A stretch of 7,397 nt of DNA, from assembly GCA_022821935.1 (NCBI GenBank), contig JAJECR010000015.1:1-7397 (forward strand). The letters are read 5' to 3'. This DNA comes from Candidatus Latescibacterota bacterium (GTDB taxonomy: Bacteria; JAAXHH01). This document shows, one piece after another, positions 5,999 through 7,397 of the stretch (the first letter of the stretch is position 1; each line of letters starts with the position of its first letter). The position numbers and the translations under genes are program-made. Below the pieces are notes generated by a model. It searched no databases, was not told where the DNA came from, and was given only the letters and a program-made list of their open reading frames with translations.

Positions 5999-6034
5999 TG
6001 GTCCGCGTGGTCCGCCTGGTCCGTCTGGTCCGCC
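5999..6034. repeat. Four tandem copies of a 9-bp unit
   Basis: TGGTCCGCG, TGGTCCGCC, TGGTCCGTC and TGGTCCGCC stand head to tail at 5999-6034. Two more copies lie nearby: an exact one at 5961-5969 and CGGTCCGCC at 5980-5988. The array sits 9 bases past the thioredoxin stop, before the terminator at 5898-5935. It is non-coding as annotated. In frame with thioredoxin beyond its TAG it would read as Gly-Pro-rich triplets. It is most likely a slippage-generated microsatellite. Confidence 0.85.
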
Positions 6035-6043
6035 CGTTCGCGC

Positions 6044-6367
6044 CTACAGATGGCCATCGATTTTATCGGCGAGTTGCTGCTTGGGGAGCGCGCCGATGAT
6101 GCGGTCCACCTCGGCGCCGTCCTTGAATATCAACAGGCTCGGTATGCTCCGGATGCCGAATCGGGTGGCCGCTTCCCGGTTCTCGTCCACGTCGACCTTG
6201 ACGACTTTCAGCCGTCCGTCGTAGTCGCCCGCAAGCTCTTCCAGGGTGGGGGCGACGGCCTTGCAGGGCCCGCACCATTCCGCCCAGAAATCGACCAGTA
6301 CGGGTGTGCTGCTGTTAATTACCTCGGATTCGAACTGTTCGTCCGTGATCGGTGTTGGCTGTCCCAC
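6044..6367 (-). CDS. trxA: Thioredoxin
   Basis: A 107-residue cytoplasmic disulfide reductase, reduced by thioredoxin reductase and passing electrons to ribonucleotide reductase, methionine sulfoxide reductase and other targets. The active site WCGPC lies at 31-35. Buried D26 and cis-proline P76 (SIPSLLIF) fall at the same numbers as in E. coli TrxA, and FKDG and the C-terminal helix are present. The start is GTG at 6367-6365: AAAGGAG on the minus strand (6382-6376) sits 8 bases upstream, and this gives the standard family length. The frame continues upstream to a TTG at 6442, but that segment has no thioredoxin homology. The regulator gene ends 106 bases upstream and an intrinsic terminator follows, so it is probably a single-gene unit. 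The stop is TAG, followed by the 9-bp repeats. Confidence 0.97.
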   Translation of the reverse strand: MGQPTPITDEQFESEVINSSTPVLVDFWAEWCGPCKAVAPTLEELAGDYDGRLKVVKVDVDENREAATRFGIRSIPSLLIFKDGAEVDRIIGALPKQQLADKIDGHL

Positions 6368-6413
6368 TTTCGCTGCTCCTTTCACAGTGATTGGATTGAA
6401 TCGCTCCCAGCCA

Positions 6414-6442
6414 AATTCGGCCTTTCGGGTGGGATTTGTCAA
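6414..6442 (-). promoter_or_regulatory. Possible promoter for thioredoxin
   Basis: On the minus strand a perfect TTGACA (6442-6437) is followed after 17 bases by CGAATT (6419-6414), which is a poor -10 match. It lies in the 106-base gap between the regulator stop and the thioredoxin start, about 50 bases ahead of the GTG. The -35 box and position are convincing; the -10 is not, so the initiation point may differ. Confidence 0.35.
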
Positions 6443-6473
6443 GCATTTTCGCCCGGCCGGTCAGCGGAATCGA

Positions 6474-7397
6474 TCAGGCGTAGTCTTCCAGTCCGTAGTC
6501 CCTGATCTTGCGGTAGATGGACCGCTCGCTGATGCCGAGTTCGCGGGCGGCCCGGCCCCGGTGCCCGCCGTTTCGATCGAGGGCGCGACGTATGGCCTCC
6601 CGCTCCCAGTCTCCCATCGTGCGCAACCGGTCCAGGCCGTCATCGCCCGGTACAAACACGGCGGGCGGTTCGATACCCTGATCCTGTTCCACAACGGGCG
6701 GTTCGAGGTTCCGCTCCCCTTCCGCGGGGGAAGGTTCGAAATCCTGTTCTGCCTCCGCCGGGGGCGGCAGCTGAAAGCGTTCCGGGAGTTGACCGGCATG
6801 GCCGCCGCCGAAGGCAGTCACGATCTTGGACGGGAGCTCCTGGATGGCGGTAAGGATCTGCCAGAGGATCTTGTAGAACATCTCCCGGTCCATGTCCTCC
6901 GGGTTCCGGTTCTGCGGGACGGGCAGGGCGCGGTTCGACATGGGCGGCGTGTAAATGGTGTCCGGCAGGTCGTCGGCATCGATCCTGGACTTGCCGGAGG
7001 TAACCGTCAGCCTTTCGACGAGGTTCCGCAGTTCCCGGATGTTGCCCGGCCACGCGTAGTCCGTGAGGGTCGCCAGGGCTTCCTCCGTGAAGACGGGGGG
7101 AAGGGTGCCGTGTTTTTCCCCGGCCTCGCGGATGAAATGGCTGATCAGCCTGGGGATGTCTTCGCGGCGTTCCCGCAGGGCAGGCAGATGGATATGCACG
7201 GCATTGAGCCGGTAGTACAGGTCCTGGCGAAACGTCCCGTCGCGGACCTCCCCGGCGAGGTCCCGGTTGGTCGACGCGATCAGGCGGACGTCGGTCTTTA
7301 CCGGCGTCGAGCCGCCGACCCGGATGAACTCCTGCTGCTCCAGGACGCGCAGCAGCTTTACCTGGGTGCCGCGGGGCATATCGCCAATCTCGTCGAG
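6474..7397 (-). CDS. Sigma-54-dependent transcriptional activator (NtrC family), C-terminal part
   Basis: The 5' part of the gene lies beyond the window; 307 residues are visible, ending at TGA 6476-6474. The fragment opens inside the AAA+ domain at Walker B (LDEIGD, residues 1-6, then MPRGTQVKLLRVLE). It continues with RLIASTNRDL (38-47), FRQDLYYRLNA (56-66), RREDIPRL and the sensor-II segment WPGNIRELRN (116-125). Such ATPases remodel sigma-54 RNA polymerase at -24/-12 promoters. A long linker follows: a predicted helix at 170-189 (DREMFYKILWQILTAIQELP), then three 11-residue repeats (217-249). The last 44 residues are a Fis-type helix-turn-helix (GHRGRAARELGISERSIYRK) for enhancer binding. 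Walker A, GAFTGA and any receiver or sensor domain are outside the window, so the signal is unknown. Thioredoxin follows 106 bases downstream on the same strand. Confidence 0.95.
   Translation of the reverse strand, partial: LDEIGDMPRGTQVKLLRVLEQQEFIRVGGSTPVKTDVRLIASTNRDLAGEVRDGTFRQDLYYRLNAVHIHLPALRERREDIPRLISHFIREAGEKHGTLPPVFTEEALATLTDYAWPGNIRELRNLVERLTVTSGKSRIDADDLPDTIYTPPMSNRALPVPQNRNPEDMDREMFYKILWQILTAIQELPSKIVTAFGGGHAGQLPERFQLPPPAEAEQDFEPSPAEGERNLEPPVVEQDQGIEPPAVFVPGDDGLDRLRTMGDWEREAIRRALDRNGGHRGRAARELGISERSIYRKIRDYGLEDYA
6651..6749 (-). repeat. Three tandem 33-bp (11-residue) repeats inside the sigma-54 regulator
   Basis: GGTTCGA recurs on the plus strand at 6667, 6700 and 6733, exactly 33 bases apart, and GGGCGGTTCGA is shared by the two left copies. 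On the coding strand the units read EQDFEPSPAEG, ERNLEPPVVEQ and DQGIEPPAVFV, each with a hydrophobic residue-Glu-Pro core. The units are acidic and proline-rich and fill the linker between the AAA+ domain and the DNA-binding domain. Confidence 0.75.

Noticed and set aside
5961..6034. Possible CRISPR array
   Set aside because: The units are 9 bases long and mostly contiguous, with no spacers of constant length and no cas genes.
4654..6099. Long rightward open frame (481 codons) antisense to the aminotransferase start, ftsY and the trx 3' end
   Set aside because: It runs opposite two genes with complete family motifs, and its translation is low-complexity with no recognisable domain. Long antisense frames are expected in GC-rich DNA.
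6368..6442. 25-codon N-terminal extension of thioredoxin from TTG 6442
   Set aside because: The GTG at 6367 has AAAGGAG 8 bases upstream and gives E. coli-like numbering. The extension overlaps a likely -35 box and resembles no thioredoxin.

Overview
The window is GC-rich bacterial chromosomal DNA, densely packed and with no mobile-element signature. No rRNA, tRNA or CRISPR array was seen. The cut-off gene at the left edge ends in a FlgD-like immunoglobulin / type IX-secretion-style sorting tail. The sigma-54 regulator at the right edge carries a helix of a kind I associate with Bacteroidetes-type regulators. Together these suggest a GC-rich member of the FCB superphylum (Bacteroidetes/Gemmatimonadota/Latescibacterota-like lineages) or a neighbouring candidate phylum. 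That placement is inference, because no rRNA is present.

Layout: the left half is transcribed rightwards. It starts with the 3' end of a secreted or surface protein gene (1-579). An intergenic stretch of 239 bases follows, with two hairpins and a good sigma-70-type promoter. Then comes a tight four-gene run: an ErpA/IscA-type Fe-S carrier (819-1142), a short Mrp/ApbC-like P-loop ATPase (1171-2022), a JAMM/M67 metalloprotease joined to it by a TGATG overlap (2022-2483), and an XdhC/CoxI-family molybdoenzyme maturation factor (2505-3617). The right half is transcribed leftwards and converges on this run. In transcription order it has the 3' part of an NtrC-type sigma-54 activator (7397-6474), thioredoxin (6367-6044) with a clear intrinsic terminator behind it, ftsY (5850-4939), and 16 bases later a DegT/DnrJ/EryC1/StrS-type aminotransferase (4922-3687).

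How the genes fit together: all four genes of the rightward run belong to families that handle sulfur, Fe-S clusters or molybdenum cofactor. The run reads as a cofactor-assembly cassette, although no molybdoenzyme, cysteine desulfurase or ThiS/MoaD-like sulfur carrier is encoded here. The Mrp-like protein lacks both the usual N-terminal DUF59/MIP18 domain and the CxxC cluster-binding pair, so its role next to an ErpA homologue is the most interesting open question. The leftward genes are housekeeping (thioredoxin, SRP receptor) plus one sugar-type aminotransferase. The sigma-54 regulator carries a three-copy 11-residue repeat in the linker before its Fis-type DNA-binding domain. I see no clearly new defence or mobile system; the best candidates for novelty are the cofactor cassette and the atypical Mrp.
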